The position numbers were made by a program, and so were the translations under genes. This document shows, one piece after another, positions 45,086 to 54,732 of a stretch of 64,000 bases of DNA. Each line of letters opens with the position of its first letter. Position 1 is the stretch's first letter. The DNA comes from RPQJ01 sp041910015 (GTDB taxonomy: Bacteria > Pseudomonadota > Gammaproteobacteria > Steroidobacterales > Steroidobacteraceae): NCBI GenBank assembly GCA_041910015.1, contig JAYRRR010000012.1, forward strand, positions 1 through 64,000. Direction: 5' to 3'. Below the pieces are notes generated by a model. It searched no databases. It was not told where the DNA came from and saw only the letters and a program-made list of their open reading frames with translations.

Positions 45086-47791
45086 TCACTCCTTGATCGC
45101 GGTGTTGATGTCCAGCGCGACCAACCTCAGCAGTTCTTCGTCGTCCATTTCGGTCAGGTTCAGTTCCGCGCCGCCTTCGAGCAGCTCGTGCGAGAGCTGC
45201 TTTTTCGACTCGATGAGTTCGTCGATCCTTTCCTCGACGGTGCCCCGGCACAGGAACTTGTGGACCAGCACGTTCTTCGTCTGCCCGATGCGAAACGCGC
45301 GGTCCGTGGCCTGGTTCTCGACCGCCGGGTTCCACCAGCGGTCGAAGTGGATCACGTGCGAGGCTGCAGTGAGGTTCAGGCCCGACCCGCCGGCCTTGAG
45401 CGACAGGACGAAGAACGGCACCAACTCGTCCTCCTGGAAGTGCCTGACCAGATCCTTGCGCTTCCTGACGTCGGTGTCGCCGTGGAGCACGAGCCCCGGC
45501 CGACCGAACACGCCGCCCAGGAACGAAGCGAGTGGCGCGGTCACCTCGCGGAACTGGGTGAACACCAGCGCCTTCTCCTGTTTGGCAGCGATCACCTCAC
45601 CGAGCTCGCGCAGGCGCGCCCACTTGCCGCTGTCGCCCTCGGCCCATGCCCCGTCGCCCAGCCACTGCGAGGGGTGGTTGCAGATCTGCTTGAAGCGCAT
45701 CAGGAAGGCGAGCACCAGGCCCCGGCGCTTGACCCCCTCGGCGTCGTCGAGGTGCCCGGCCAGTTCCTTGACCGCCTGCTGGTAGAGCGCCGCCTGCCTT
45801 CGGCTGAGCTGACAGAACGCCTTGACCTCGGCCTTGTCTGGCAGGTCTGCGATGACGTTCCGGTCGGTCTTGAGCCGGCGCAGGATGTATGGCCGCACGA
45901 GATCGCGCAGCGGGCCGTACGGGTTGGGCTTGTCGGCCAGCCGCTTCGTGTAGCTGGTGAACTCCTTGGCCGAACCGAGCAGGCCCGGATTGATGAAGTC
46001 GAAGATCGACCACAGATCGCCGAGCCGGTTCTCGATCGGCGTGCCGGTGAGCGCGATGCGCGCCCGCGCCGCGAGCTTTTTCGCGGCACGCGTTTGCCTG
46101 GCGTCCGGGTTCTTGATGGCCTGAGCCTCGTCGAGCACCGCGATGTTCCATTTGGTCGTCACGAGCCACGGGATGCGCAGGAGCGACCCGTAACTCGTGA
46201 TCACGAGGTCGATGTCCCCGATGCGCGCACCGCCGATGGACTTCAGCTCGCTGGCCGTCATGGCCGAGGTGTGCGCGATCATCGCCTTCAGACTCGGCGC
46301 GAAACGCTCGATCTCGGCCGCCCAGTTGGCGAGGAGCGACACCGGCGCCACCAGGATGCTCGGGCGCCGGGAATCGCCCTGTGCTCGACGCAGGATGAGA
46401 AGGAGCGAAAGCACCTGGATGGTCTTGCCGAGGCCCATGTCGTCGGCGAGGCAGGCACCGAGGCGCAGACGGGAGAGGAGATGCAGCCAACGGACTCCGA
46501 CTTCCTGGTAGGGCCGCAATGCTCCTTTGAGCTCGCGGCCGGGGTTCACATTGGCAAGCTCGTCGGGAGAGCGCAGCCCCTGGAGCGCCTCGGCGAGCCA
46601 CGGGCCGGCCACTACCCTGGACCAGTCGAGATCGGAGCCGACGGTCGTACCGTTCCCGGCGATATCCGCGCCGGCGAGCATGCGCATCGCCTCCGCGAAC
46701 GAGAGCCCGCTTTCGACCGCGAGTCGCTCGGCCTCCTGGAACCGATCCACCATCCGTTTGAGCCTCTCGCGGTCGACCTCGACCCACTGGCCGCGGATCA
46801 GGGCGAGGCCGTTCGCGCCCGCGAGGATCTCCTTCACTTCAGCCCGGGTCAGCGACTGGCCGTCGAGCGTGACTTCCATGCGAAAGTCGAGCAGCGCATG
46901 CGCCCCGAGTGCTGATGGCGCCCTCGCTCCGACCGTGGCGGTCACCCGGGGTCGCGCCGGTCTTCCCGTGCGCCAATTGGCCGGCATGCGGACCACGACA
47001 CCGGCGCGCTCCAGCTCCGCGACGTTGCCGAGAAGCCGGAACGCCTCCTGTGACGACCAGCGAAGCGGGTGGAAGATCTCGCCGGCATCGACCATCTGCT
47101 TCAGCCACGTGCAGCTCTCGGCGGCGCGCTGGACCGGCAGAAGAAGCGACAGGAGTCTGTCCTTGTTTGCCGTCCCGGCGTACTCGCGCAGGGCCTGACC
47201 GAGCGGAAGGTGCTGTGCCTTGCCGTGGCCCGAGAGACGGTGGGTGTAGGTGGCGAGAAAGGCGAAGGGCGCCTGCTCGTCCTTGCGGTTCTCGGCGAGG
47301 TTGAAGTGGACGCGACCGACGACGTTCCATGCGGGATGCAACCGCTTCAGGAATTCCGGCAGCGCGAGCTTCGATTTCGCGTGCTCCGTGGCGAAGGCTT
47401 TGCCGGTTTCGAGCCATAGTTCCCGAAGCACGCCATCGGTCAGGTACTCGCCACCGGGCATCGGAGGTGATGCGGCGGCGAGCGTACCCAAGTCATCCGC
47501 AGGCGGCGGAAGATCGGTCTCGAACTCGTCCGTGTCGGGTCTCGTGCAGAGCGCAGTGACGAAGCGGCCGCCGACCTCGCGCCAGTAGGCGAACACGGGA
47601 GGCATGGCCTGGCCGACTTCAGCAGCACCGAGATGCAGCAGACCGTGGCCGCTCCCGCGGTCGAATGCTGCGCGAATCCGTGCAGCCAGCGCCAGGTCGA
47701 GGGCCGGGGCGTCGTTCTGCGGCACGATCAAGAGCCGACCGTGGGGCGTGAGCGCCGGGGTGAGGCGAGTATCGGTCGCGTCGGCACTCAT
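45086..47791 (-). CDS. SNF2-family DEAD/DEAH helicase
   Basis: This is a 901-residue ATP-dependent translocase. Residues 1-400 are a bacterial SNF2 N-terminal region. The ATPase has DMGLGKT (451-457, Walker A), APVSLLANW, and DEAQ (554-557, Walker B). The second lobe follows, with LVFTQFREVTAPL, GGSGLNLTAASHVIHFDRWWNPAVENQATDRAFRIGQ read in segments, and a C-terminal EERIDELIESKKQL. It moves on double-stranded DNA. Bacterial versions (HepA/RapA relatives and others) act in transcription, repair or defence; which applies here is not visible. It is first gene of the operon with the SWIM protein. Confidence 0.93.
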   Translation of the reverse strand: MSADATDTRLTPALTPHGRLLIVPQNDAPALDLALAARIRAAFDRGSGHGLLHLGAAEVGQAMPPVFAYWREVGGRFVTALCTRPDTDEFETDLPPPADDLGTLAAASPPMPGGEYLTDGVLRELWLETGKAFATEHAKSKLALPEFLKRLHPAWNVVGRVHFNLAENRKDEQAPFAFLATYTHRLSGHGKAQHLPLGQALREYAGTANKDRLLSLLLPVQRAAESCTWLKQMVDAGEIFHPLRWSSQEAFRLLGNVAELERAGVVVRMPANWRTGRPARPRVTATVGARAPSALGAHALLDFRMEVTLDGQSLTRAEVKEILAGANGLALIRGQWVEVDRERLKRMVDRFQEAERLAVESGLSFAEAMRMLAGADIAGNGTTVGSDLDWSRVVAGPWLAEALQGLRSPDELANVNPGRELKGALRPYQEVGVRWLHLLSRLRLGACLADDMGLGKTIQVLSLLLILRRAQGDSRRPSILVAPVSLLANWAAEIERFAPSLKAMIAHTSAMTASELKSIGGARIGDIDLVITSYGSLLRIPWLVTTKWNIAVLDEAQAIKNPDARQTRAAKKLAARARIALTGTPIENRLGDLWSIFDFINPGLLGSAKEFTSYTKRLADKPNPYGPLRDLVRPYILRRLKTDRNVIADLPDKAEVKAFCQLSRRQAALYQQAVKELAGHLDDAEGVKRRGLVLAFLMRFKQICNHPSQWLGDGAWAEGDSGKWARLRELGEVIAAKQEKALVFTQFREVTAPLASFLGGVFGRPGLVLHGDTDVRKRKDLVRHFQEDELVPFFVLSLKAGGSGLNLTAASHVIHFDRWWNPAVENQATDRAFRIGQTKNVLVHKFLCRGTVEERIDELIESKKQLSHELLEGGAELNLTEMDDEELLRLVALDINTAIKE

Positions 47792-48107
47792 GTCTGGTCG
47801 TCCTCATGTCTGCCCATGGTCACCGGCTGCCAGGCGAGGCATGGCTTCAGGCGCTGCGGTGGGGCACGGCTTCGGACACCTCGTGGTCAAGCAGACCGAC
47901 CACGTATCCCCGGATCGTCGTGTCGGGAAGACAGGAATTTCAAAGCCCATCTCCACGCCAGTGTAGCCGGAATGCGGGGTGCTCACGGCGCCGATACCGA
48001 GGCTTTCTGTCGCAGTCGCGCGGTGTCCCGCTGTCGCGCCTTGCGCCGGTCAATACGATGGCGGTGCAGTTGTGTACCATCGGGCGACACGCCAGGGGGT
48101 GCACGCC
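47792..48107. other. 316-base intergenic region, no gene seen
   Basis: This region separates the divergent SNF2 and 48108 genes and must contain both promoters. A 60-codon minus-strand frame at 47804-47986 has no ribosome site and no recognisable content. I see no repeat, hairpin or RNA gene that I can support. Confidence 0.5.
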
Positions 48108-49025
48108 ATGGACAGCACGCTGCGATTCGCTCTTGCCCTGTTGCTGGTTTCGTGGGCCCCGGCATTCAGCCAGGGCGTACCGCCAGGCTTCGTGGAGGTG
48201 AAACCCGTCTCCCGGTCGGTGGTCCAGCCACCGACGCTACGGCTCGCGTCGGGGCGCTTTTTCACCTATGCGCTGCCACCCGGGTGGCGCGTCGGCGAAG
48301 ACGGCCAGTTCGCGCTCACCCTCCTGGCGCCTGACAACAAGGCAATCACGGTGATGGTGGGCAATGCCGGCATGCCGCCTGGGTATTCGCCGGCGCAGTT
48401 CGCGTACGAGAAATTGATGGCACTGCGACCGGAAGGACTGCAGTTCGGGAATCCCCAGCAGGCCCGGCCCGTCACGGGTTTCACTCAGGCCTGGGAATTT
48501 CCGGTGAGTTACCGCATCAACGGCGCCCCCTGCCGTGGCGTGGTCAAGGTGCACGTGGCACCGGCCTACGACACCGCCGTGTTCGCGATGACGGCGGCCC
48601 TCTCGGACGCCGGTCAATGGGCAGGCTACGCTTCCTGGCTGCCCCTGGTGGCGGAGCAGATCTCCGCAAGCAATGGCGCCGCCTTCGGCATGCGCGGCGT
48701 GATGGCGCAGAACCTGCACAACTCGCGCGAATACGCGGAGGCTGCCCGTCAGTATCGCGACTGGTCGCAGAAGAACTGGCAGGGCGTGACCGACGCGCGC
48801 AACGCTTCGCAGGATCGGAACAACCAGCAGTTCCGCGAGAACCTCGGCGCCATACAGACCTACGGTAACCCCTATGACGCACGCACGCCCGTCGAGCTGC
48901 CGAGTAGCCACCGCCACTACTGGATCAACGAGCACGGTACCATCCTCGGCACCAATGATCCGGGCATCAACCCCAACAGCGGTTCGACGAATGACTGGCG
49001 GCGCATGCCGCAGACGGTGCCCTGA
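48108..49025 (+). CDS. Unrecognised exported protein
   Basis: This 305-residue protein has a signal peptide (MDSTLRFALALLLVSWAP, cleavage near FSQ). A beta-rich core follows (FFTYALPPGWRVGEDGQFALTLLAPDNKAITVMVGNAG), then WEFPVSYRINGAPCRGVVKV and a helical segment with many Asn and Gln. It ends in a WRRMP motif after HYWINEHGTILGTNDPGINPN. That last part looks like a small beta repeat. The gene has the ribosome site CAGGGGG and stands alone between a divergent helicase operon and the MOSC gene. No family known to me. Confidence 0.65.
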   Translation: MDSTLRFALALLLVSWAPAFSQGVPPGFVEVKPVSRSVVQPPTLRLASGRFFTYALPPGWRVGEDGQFALTLLAPDNKAITVMVGNAGMPPGYSPAQFAYEKLMALRPEGLQFGNPQQARPVTGFTQAWEFPVSYRINGAPCRGVVKVHVAPAYDTAVFAMTAALSDAGQWAGYASWLPLVAEQISASNGAAFGMRGVMAQNLHNSREYAEAARQYRDWSQKNWQGVTDARNASQDRNNQQFRENLGAIQTYGNPYDARTPVELPSSHRHYWINEHGTILGTNDPGINPNSGSTNDWRRMPQTVP

Positions 49026-49119
49026 TCGCGGGCCGGGTACGCGGATCAAGTTGTGATGCGCGCCGGTTGAGCACAATGGCGCCCGGACCACGCAAGGCGA
49101 TGCCGAAGGAGTATTCCGC

Positions 49120-50016
49120 GTGCAGTTGGGTAAGGTGGTGGAAGTCTGGCGATATCCGGTCAAGAGCATGGGGGGCGAAGTCGTCGCTGAGGCGCGGGTG
49201 GACATCAACGGCCTGGCGGGTGATCGTCATTGGGCGGTGATCGACGGCGACGCTCAGGAGATCCGCAGCGCCAAGCGCTGGCCCCAGTTGCTCAGCCATT
49301 GTGCGCGCTATGTCGGAGCAAGCACGCCGACGTCCCATGACTACGCTGCAGCGGTAGCGCCGGTGGAGATCATGGCTGCGGACGGCCGCAGGCTCGAAAG
49401 CACTGCGCCAGACCGGGACACCGAGCTCAGCCGCTGGATGCAGCGCAAGGTGCGCCTGAGTCCGCGCCAGCCCGCCCAGGATCGCGACCACTACCGGCTG
49501 GCCCGGGCGCGCACCGCGGAATCGCTGGCTGCCGAGCTGGAGCTGCAGGCGGCCGAAGCGCTACCGGATTTCAGCGTCGTGTCGGAACCGGCGGCCGTCT
49601 ACATGCAGGACCTCACCGACTGCGCCACGCCGCCGGGCAGCTATGTCGATGTCTTTCCGCTGCATCTGGTGAGCCGCAATTCACTGGCATGGCTCGGCGA
49701 CCGCAGCGGCCTGGATACCGACGTGCGCCGCTTTCGTCCCAACCTGCTGATCGATATCGATGACATCGGCGCGGAACGCGGCGAGGATGCCTGGATCGGC
49801 TGGCAGATCGCGATCGGCGATGCGCGCTTGCGCATCGACTCGCAGACGATCCGCTGCGCCATGCCGGGCCGGGCCCAGCCACTGTTCGGACTCGCTTCGC
49901 AGCCAATGCTGGTGCGTGCGCTGGTGCAGCACTGTCAGCGGCTGTTCGGCGTCAACGTCATCGTCGAACACGCCGGTGTGATCCGCGCTGGCGACCCGAT
50001 CCTGCGCATCGCCTGA
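49120..50016 (+). CDS. MOSC-domain protein with MOSC N-terminal barrel
   Basis: This is a 298-residue protein with an N-terminal beta-barrel domain (VVEVWRYPVKSMGGE) and a MOSC domain, in which RCAMPG supplies the conserved Cys for the molybdenum cofactor. It belongs to the mARC/YcbX family of molybdenum-dependent N-hydroxylated-compound reductases. No ferredoxin domain follows, so it needs a separate electron donor. The GTG start has AAGGAG at good distance. It converges on the NTF2-like gene. Confidence 0.9.
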   Translation: MQLGKVVEVWRYPVKSMGGEVVAEARVDINGLAGDRHWAVIDGDAQEIRSAKRWPQLLSHCARYVGASTPTSHDYAAAVAPVEIMAADGRRLESTAPDRDTELSRWMQRKVRLSPRQPAQDRDHYRLARARTAESLAAELELQAAEALPDFSVVSEPAAVYMQDLTDCATPPGSYVDVFPLHLVSRNSLAWLGDRSGLDTDVRRFRPNLLIDIDDIGAERGEDAWIGWQIAIGDARLRIDSQTIRCAMPGRAQPLFGLASQPMLVRALVQHCQRLFGVNVIVEHAGVIRAGDPILRIA

Positions 50017-50077
50017 GCACGCCACACGGGGTCCGGACGACGCGCAGGCGGCTCTTCCCCGCGGCGTCGGTTCGGTG

Positions 50078-50653
50078 TTACGGGCAATGGCGCATGAGCG
50101 TGGGATCGTAGGTCTCCACCTTCTCGAAGGTGGGGTGGCCCTGCATCCACGAGATCTTCCATTGACCCTTTTCTTTCACGAACTGGTAGAAGTGCTGTCC
50201 TTCGACGTGGTGCCGGGTGAGGGGGCCATATTTCCCGTCGTAACCGAAGTGCATGAAGTAGTCCCCGCCCTCGGCCCGGTTTCCGCTCACCTGCACCTTG
50301 ACGTTGGAGATGCTGCTGAAGGAGCACTTCTCCGACGTGAAGACTCCATAGATGAACATTTTCCGGATGTTCTCGTGCCCGACGACATTGGGGTAGCCGT
50401 AGGCCGAGAGGTCGTACACCGCATTCGTGGCGAAGATGGACATCATCTGGTCGATGTTCTTGCTGTCGACCGCCCAGGCGTACGTCGTCGTGAGCTTCGC
50501 GATCTCAGCCTCGTCGTGCGCCGTCGTGACTCGGTTCCTGTCGGAATCGTGATTCGCCTGCGAGCCCTGGTCGTGGGCCAGGCTCGGTGCAGGCACGACG
50601 TGCAGCAAGGCGGCGAGGGCCGCCGACGCGAGAACGGAGGAACTGCGGTTCAT
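50078..50653 (-). CDS. Exported NTF2/SnoaL-like protein
   Basis: This is a 191-residue protein with a signal peptide (ends near SLA|HD). One NTF2-like fold follows: EAEIAKLTTTYAWAVDSKNIDQMMSIFATNAVYDLS, GHENIRKMFIYGVF, and WKISWMQGHPTF. The family includes SnoaL cyclases, steroid delta-isomerases and scytalone dehydratases. Asp and Tyr residues in the pocket are compatible with catalysis, but export makes a classic isomerase role doubtful. GGGAGAAG precedes the ATG. It is divergent from the SDR gene across 272 bases, which holds both promoters. Confidence 0.85.
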   Translation of the reverse strand: MNRSSSVLASAALAALLHVVPAPSLAHDQGSQANHDSDRNRVTTAHDEAEIAKLTTTYAWAVDSKNIDQMMSIFATNAVYDLSAYGYPNVVGHENIRKMFIYGVFTSEKCSFSSISNVKVQVSGNRAEGGDYFMHFGYDGKYGPLTRHHVEGQHFYQFVKEKGQWKISWMQGHPTFEKVETYDPTLMRHCP

Positions 50654-50925
50654 GGGGTTCTTCTCCCTTTTGGGTGGCCACGCGGCCTGTCCCGGACGGA
50701 CCGCAAGGGTCCGAGGATGCTCAGTCCTTTGTTTCGCCGATGTCAAGAGTATTTTCACGCATCCAGGACCTCCTCGGGCTCGTCGGCCCTCCTCGAGCCC
50801 CGGGCACTTCCTGACGATCCAGTATAGTCACCCGGCACGCGACCGGTGAGGAGACCTCCCGGGGGCATGCAAGTGCACGCGGCGATGCAGGGCATGGTCG
50901 CCCCGTGGGGCAAACAGTGGGTTGC

Positions 50926-51693
50926 ATGGAGAAGGCATTGACGCAACGTTTCGACGGGAAGATTGCGCTGATCACCGGCGCGGCATCGGGCATGGGACGA
51001 GCCACGGCATTGCGCATGGGCGGCGAGGGTGCGCGCGTGCTATGCGCCGACGTCAATGGCGCAGGCGCCGGGGCCACGGCCAAGGCGATTGTCGATACCG
51101 GCGGCGATGCTCTTGCCGCAACTGCCGACATTGGTGACCCCGCACAGTGTCGCGCGCTGGTGGCCCGAGCGGTCGAGGTCTGGGGCGGTCTCGACATTCT
51201 CTGCAACGTGGCCGGTCTCGGCGGCCTCAAGACCGTGCAGGAGGAGACACCGGAGGCATGGCAGCGGATGTTCGCCGTCAATGTGCATGGCCCGTTCTAC
51301 CTGAGCCAGGCAGCGCTGCCCCAGCTGCTGGCGCGGCGCGGCAACATCGTCAACGTGGCCTCGACGGCCGGCCTCATGGGCCAGGCCTACATGGCGGCCT
51401 ATACCGCCTCCAAGCACGCACTGGTCGGGCTGACCCGCGCGATGGCCGTGGAATTCGGTCGCAAGGGAATCAGGATCAATGCGGTCTGCCCGGGTGGCAC
51501 CGCCACGCCTTTTCTGCAGCAATTCAAGATTCCCGAAAATGCCGAACTGGACCTGATCGGTCGCCTCGCCCTGCGGCCCGACTATTCGGCGCCGGAGGAC
51601 ATCGCCAACATGATCTGCTTCGTGGCCTCCGCCGAGGCCGAGTTCGTCAATGGCTCGCTCATTTCGGTCGACGGCGGGGTGGTGGCGGCATAG
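50926..51693 (+). CDS. Short-chain dehydrogenase/reductase
   Basis: This is a 255-residue classical SDR with NAD(P)-binding TGAASGMG (17-24), NVAG (94-97), Ser146 and the catalytic Tyr159-x3-Lys163. The C-terminal DGG motif is intact. It is probably an NAD-dependent alcohol dehydrogenase, and hydroxysteroid or hydroxyacyl substrates are common in this branch. It starts a plus-strand series with a flavin monooxygenase (nine bases later) and a CoA ligase, which suggests an oxidation-activation pathway for one substrate. A GTG at 50905 is an alternative start. Confidence 0.92.
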   Translation: MEKALTQRFDGKIALITGAASGMGRATALRMGGEGARVLCADVNGAGAGATAKAIVDTGGDALAATADIGDPAQCRALVARAVEVWGGLDILCNVAGLGGLKTVQEETPEAWQRMFAVNVHGPFYLSQAALPQLLARRGNIVNVASTAGLMGQAYMAAYTASKHALVGLTRAMAVEFGRKGIRINAVCPGGTATPFLQQFKIPENAELDLIGRLALRPDYSAPEDIANMICFVASAEAEFVNGSLISVDGGVVAA

Positions 51694-51702
51694 GCGCAAG
51701 CG

Positions 51703-52680
51703 ATGGCACAGTGGATCCTGCGCCTGGACTTGCGGTCGCCGGCGTTTGCCGGCGAGAACCGGACCCTCTTTCGCATCGGTCTGGACATGGCCGCCTTTGC
51801 CGACGAGATCGGTTTCGACACGTGCATGCTTTCGGAGCACCACGGTTCGAACGATGGCTATCTGCCCTCGCCGCTGGTCTATGGCGCTGCCGTTGCGGCA
51901 CGTACGCATCGGCTCACTGTGTCGATCTCTGCCCTGATCCTGCCGCTGCACGACCCCCTGCGCGTCGCCGAGGATGCGGCGGTGCTCGATCACGTCGCGC
52001 AGGGAAGACTCAAACTCGTGCTGGTGGCCGGTTTCCTGCCGACCGAATTCGAGATGTTCGAGCAGCCGATTGAACGGCGCGGCACCCTGCTCGAGGAGCA
52101 TGTCGAAGTATTGCGTCAAGCCTGGCGTGGCGAACCTTTCGAATACCGGGGGCGAACAGTGCGGGTGACGCCCCGGCCGTGGCGGCCATCCGGCCCGCCC
52201 CTGTTGCTGGGAGGTGCGACACCACTGGCGGCACGGCGCGCCGCGCGTTGCGGCGATGGCTTCGTTCCCGGCATGGGCGGGCTCTACGAAATCTATGCGG
52301 CGGCCTGCGCGGAGGCCGGCAAGCCCAGCGCGCCCGCCCCGGTGTTCGGCCCGCTGGCGGTCTTCGTCAGCGAAGACCCGGACGCCACGTGGCGGCGCAT
52401 CGCGCCTCACGCATTGCACGAGACGAACAGTTATGCGCGATGGTATGCCGAGGGGGCCATTCCCGGTCCGTACGGCCACTTCGACGACGCGGACAGCCTG
52501 CGGGCAACCGGCCTCTACCCGGTACTGACGCCCGCCCAATGCGTCGACCTCGCGCGCCAGTTGGGGCCACAGGGCCAGATGTTCATCCATCCGCTGCTCG
52601 CCGGCCTGGAACCGGCCATCGGCTGGGAAACCTTGCGACTGCTGCGGGACCAGGTCATGCCTGCCCTCACCGGGCAATGA
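51703..52680 (+). CDS. Luciferase-like flavin-dependent monooxygenase
   Basis: This is a 325-residue TIM-barrel enzyme of the LLM class that uses reduced FMN or F420. It contains FADEIGFDTCMLSEHHGSNDG, LILPLHDPLRVAEDAAVLDHVAQGRLKLVLVAGFLP, ERRGTLLEEHVEVLRQAW and RPSGPPLLLGGAT. It would oxygenate or desaturate an organic substrate. The SDR gene upstream ends nine bases before it, so they form an operon. The CoA ligase follows after 244 bases. The substrate is unknown. Confidence 0.92.
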   Translation: MAQWILRLDLRSPAFAGENRTLFRIGLDMAAFADEIGFDTCMLSEHHGSNDGYLPSPLVYGAAVAARTHRLTVSISALILPLHDPLRVAEDAAVLDHVAQGRLKLVLVAGFLPTEFEMFEQPIERRGTLLEEHVEVLRQAWRGEPFEYRGRTVRVTPRPWRPSGPPLLLGGATPLAARRAARCGDGFVPGMGGLYEIYAAACAEAGKPSAPAPVFGPLAVFVSEDPDATWRRIAPHALHETNSYARWYAEGAIPGPYGHFDDADSLRATGLYPVLTPAQCVDLARQLGPQGQMFIHPLLAGLEPAIGWETLRLLRDQVMPALTGQ

Positions 52681-52924
52681 CGGTCATTGCAAGGTGCGGC
52701 TGAGGTCACGTTGATCGTGAACAGTCGTTGCGCGGCATTCGCAATGAGTGACGAGGGGTTGCCAACCGGTCGGCGTCGGGAGCGGGCGCCATGACGTGCT
52801 CTCCGACCATTCAGCTGCAGCAAACGTGCGCGGCAAGTCGGACTGGGCGGGGTGTGGTCGCGACGTGCCACATCGTCAATCCTCGTCGCGCCGTCGGCGC
52901 TTTCCTCTCTCTTCGAGACTTCCC

Positions 52925-54457
52925 ATGGCAAAGATTCCGTACGTCCGCCTGATCCGCGAGTTCGCCGAACGTACGCCGGAGCGCACCATCATCGTGATCG
53001 AGGACGATTCGATCACCTGTGCGCAGCTCGAGCGGCGCTCGAACCGGCTGGCACGGGCATTTGCCGCCCGAGGCGTGCGCGAGGGCGATTTCGTCTCGAT
53101 CTGTCTGCCCAATTGCGACGAGTACTTCCATGCCTGCATCGCAGCCTGGAAGCTTGGCGCCGTGCCCAGTCCGCTCGCGCCAACCATGCCGCGCATGGAA
53201 CGCGATGCATTGATTGCCGAAGCCGATCCGGCGTTGATCGTGGGAGTGGACGAGCCGGTGGCGGGGCGTCGCACGTTGCCCGCCGGCTACGAACCCGGCC
53301 CGGAATTCTCCGACGAGCCTGTGCCGGAAATCGTGGCGCCGCATGAACGGGCGATGGCATCGGGCGGCAGCACGGGGCGTCCGAAGCTGATCATTCCCGC
53401 AAATCCGGCGCTCTACGACGCGGAACGGGCGATGTCGCTGTTCAAGCCCCGCAATGCCATGCTCGTGCCGGGCCCGCTGTATCACGCGGGCCCGTTCAGC
53501 GCCGCCTGGGGTGGAGTCTTTGCCGGTGGCAAGAGCGTGGTGATGCGTCGCTTCGATGCGCAGCGGTGCCTGCAACTCATCGAGCAGCACCGGGTCGACA
53601 AGGTGTTCTTCGTGCCGACGATGCTGAATCGCATCTGGCGCCTGCCGGAGAATGTGCGCAACCGCTACGACGTCTCCTCGCTCGAATACGTCGGCACGGG
53701 CGGGGCGCCATGCCCGCAGTGGCTGTTTCGCGCATGGATCGAGTGGCTCGGACCCGAGCGACTGTTCGAAGGCTACGGACCGAGCGAGCGCATCGGGCGC
53801 ACCTTCATCACGGGCAGCGAATGGTTGCAGCACCCGGGCTCGGTCGGGCGCCCGATGGATGGCTGCCGCCTGAAAATCCTCGATGACGAGGGCCGTGAGC
53901 TGCCACGGGGTGAAGTCGGCGAAATCTACATGCTGCCACCCGGTGGCGCGGGCAGCACCTTCCACTATCGCGGTGCCGAGCGGCGTGTCACGGACGACGG
54001 CTGGGAATCGGTCGGCGACATGGGCTGGCTCGACGGGGACGGCTATCTCTACCTCGCCGACCGGCGCACCGACATGATTCTTTGCGGTGGGCGCAATGTG
54101 TACCCGGCGGAAATCGAGGGCGCGCTCAACGCGCACCCGGCGGTCCGTGCGAGCGTGGTGATCGGCCTCCCGGACGACGATCTCGGCCAGCGCATCCATG
54201 CCATCGTCGAGGCCGACGACGTGGCTCTCTGCGATGAGGATCTGCGTGCGCATCTCGAGGCGCGTCTGGTGCGCTACAAGTGGCCGCACAGCTTCGAGTA
54301 CGTGGCGCAGCCGCTGTTCAATGAAGCCGGCAAGGTGCGCCGCTCGGCACTGCGGGAGGAGCGGCAGGGGTGCCGCCGCCTGCCTGAGCGGTGCGCGACA
54401 TCGCGCGCGGAAGGTGGCGAGGCATCGCCCCGTCCGCCATCACTCGGCGGCACGTAA
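52925..54457 (+). CDS. Acyl-CoA ligase, bile-acid-CoA-ligase-like
   Basis: This is a 510-residue adenylate-forming enzyme. Its P-loop is SGGSTGRPK (146-154), the variant used by bile acid:CoA ligase-like and related enzymes rather than TSGTTG. Other segments are FVPTMLNRIWRLP, EGYGPSERIG, GEIYMLPPGG and the hinge YLADRRTDMILCGGRNVYPAEIEG. The C-terminal catalytic Lys is in AGKVRRSAL. The last 30 residues are Arg/Gly/Ser-rich and may be an extension or late readthrough. With the SDR and LLM genes upstream it suggests oxidation then CoA activation of a steroid or aromatic acid. Confidence 0.88.
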   Translation: MAKIPYVRLIREFAERTPERTIIVIEDDSITCAQLERRSNRLARAFAARGVREGDFVSICLPNCDEYFHACIAAWKLGAVPSPLAPTMPRMERDALIAEADPALIVGVDEPVAGRRTLPAGYEPGPEFSDEPVPEIVAPHERAMASGGSTGRPKLIIPANPALYDAERAMSLFKPRNAMLVPGPLYHAGPFSAAWGGVFAGGKSVVMRRFDAQRCLQLIEQHRVDKVFFVPTMLNRIWRLPENVRNRYDVSSLEYVGTGGAPCPQWLFRAWIEWLGPERLFEGYGPSERIGRTFITGSEWLQHPGSVGRPMDGCRLKILDDEGRELPRGEVGEIYMLPPGGAGSTFHYRGAERRVTDDGWESVGDMGWLDGDGYLYLADRRTDMILCGGRNVYPAEIEGALNAHPAVRASVVIGLPDDDLGQRIHAIVEADDVALCDEDLRAHLEARLVRYKWPHSFEYVAQPLFNEAGKVRRSALREERQGCRRLPERCATSRAEGGEASPRPPSLGGT

Positions 54458-54732
54458 CCGGGGCTCGAAGGTGGCGATGGCCGGCTCGTCGGCCGCGCAC
54501 CTCTCGGCGGCCACCGGGGGCCAGCGAGCCCCGCACGCGGAGCCGCTGCGGGTCTGCAACCCTCCGGTCGAGATGCGCAGCCAGCGGATCGGCGCGACGC
54601 AGATCAGGCGGCTGCCGGCGTGACCCGGGCCCGGATGTTCCGGATCATGGGCGGGCCCGCCGCCCTGACGACGAACGTTCGCGAACTGCCTTGGCGGAAC
54701 TTCGATCGGGTTCCCGCTACACTCGCACCCGC

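Noticed and set aside
47804..47986. Sixty-codon minus-strand frame in the gap after the SNF2 gene
   Set aside because: No ribosome site, no recognisable content, and it lies in the promoter region of divergent genes.
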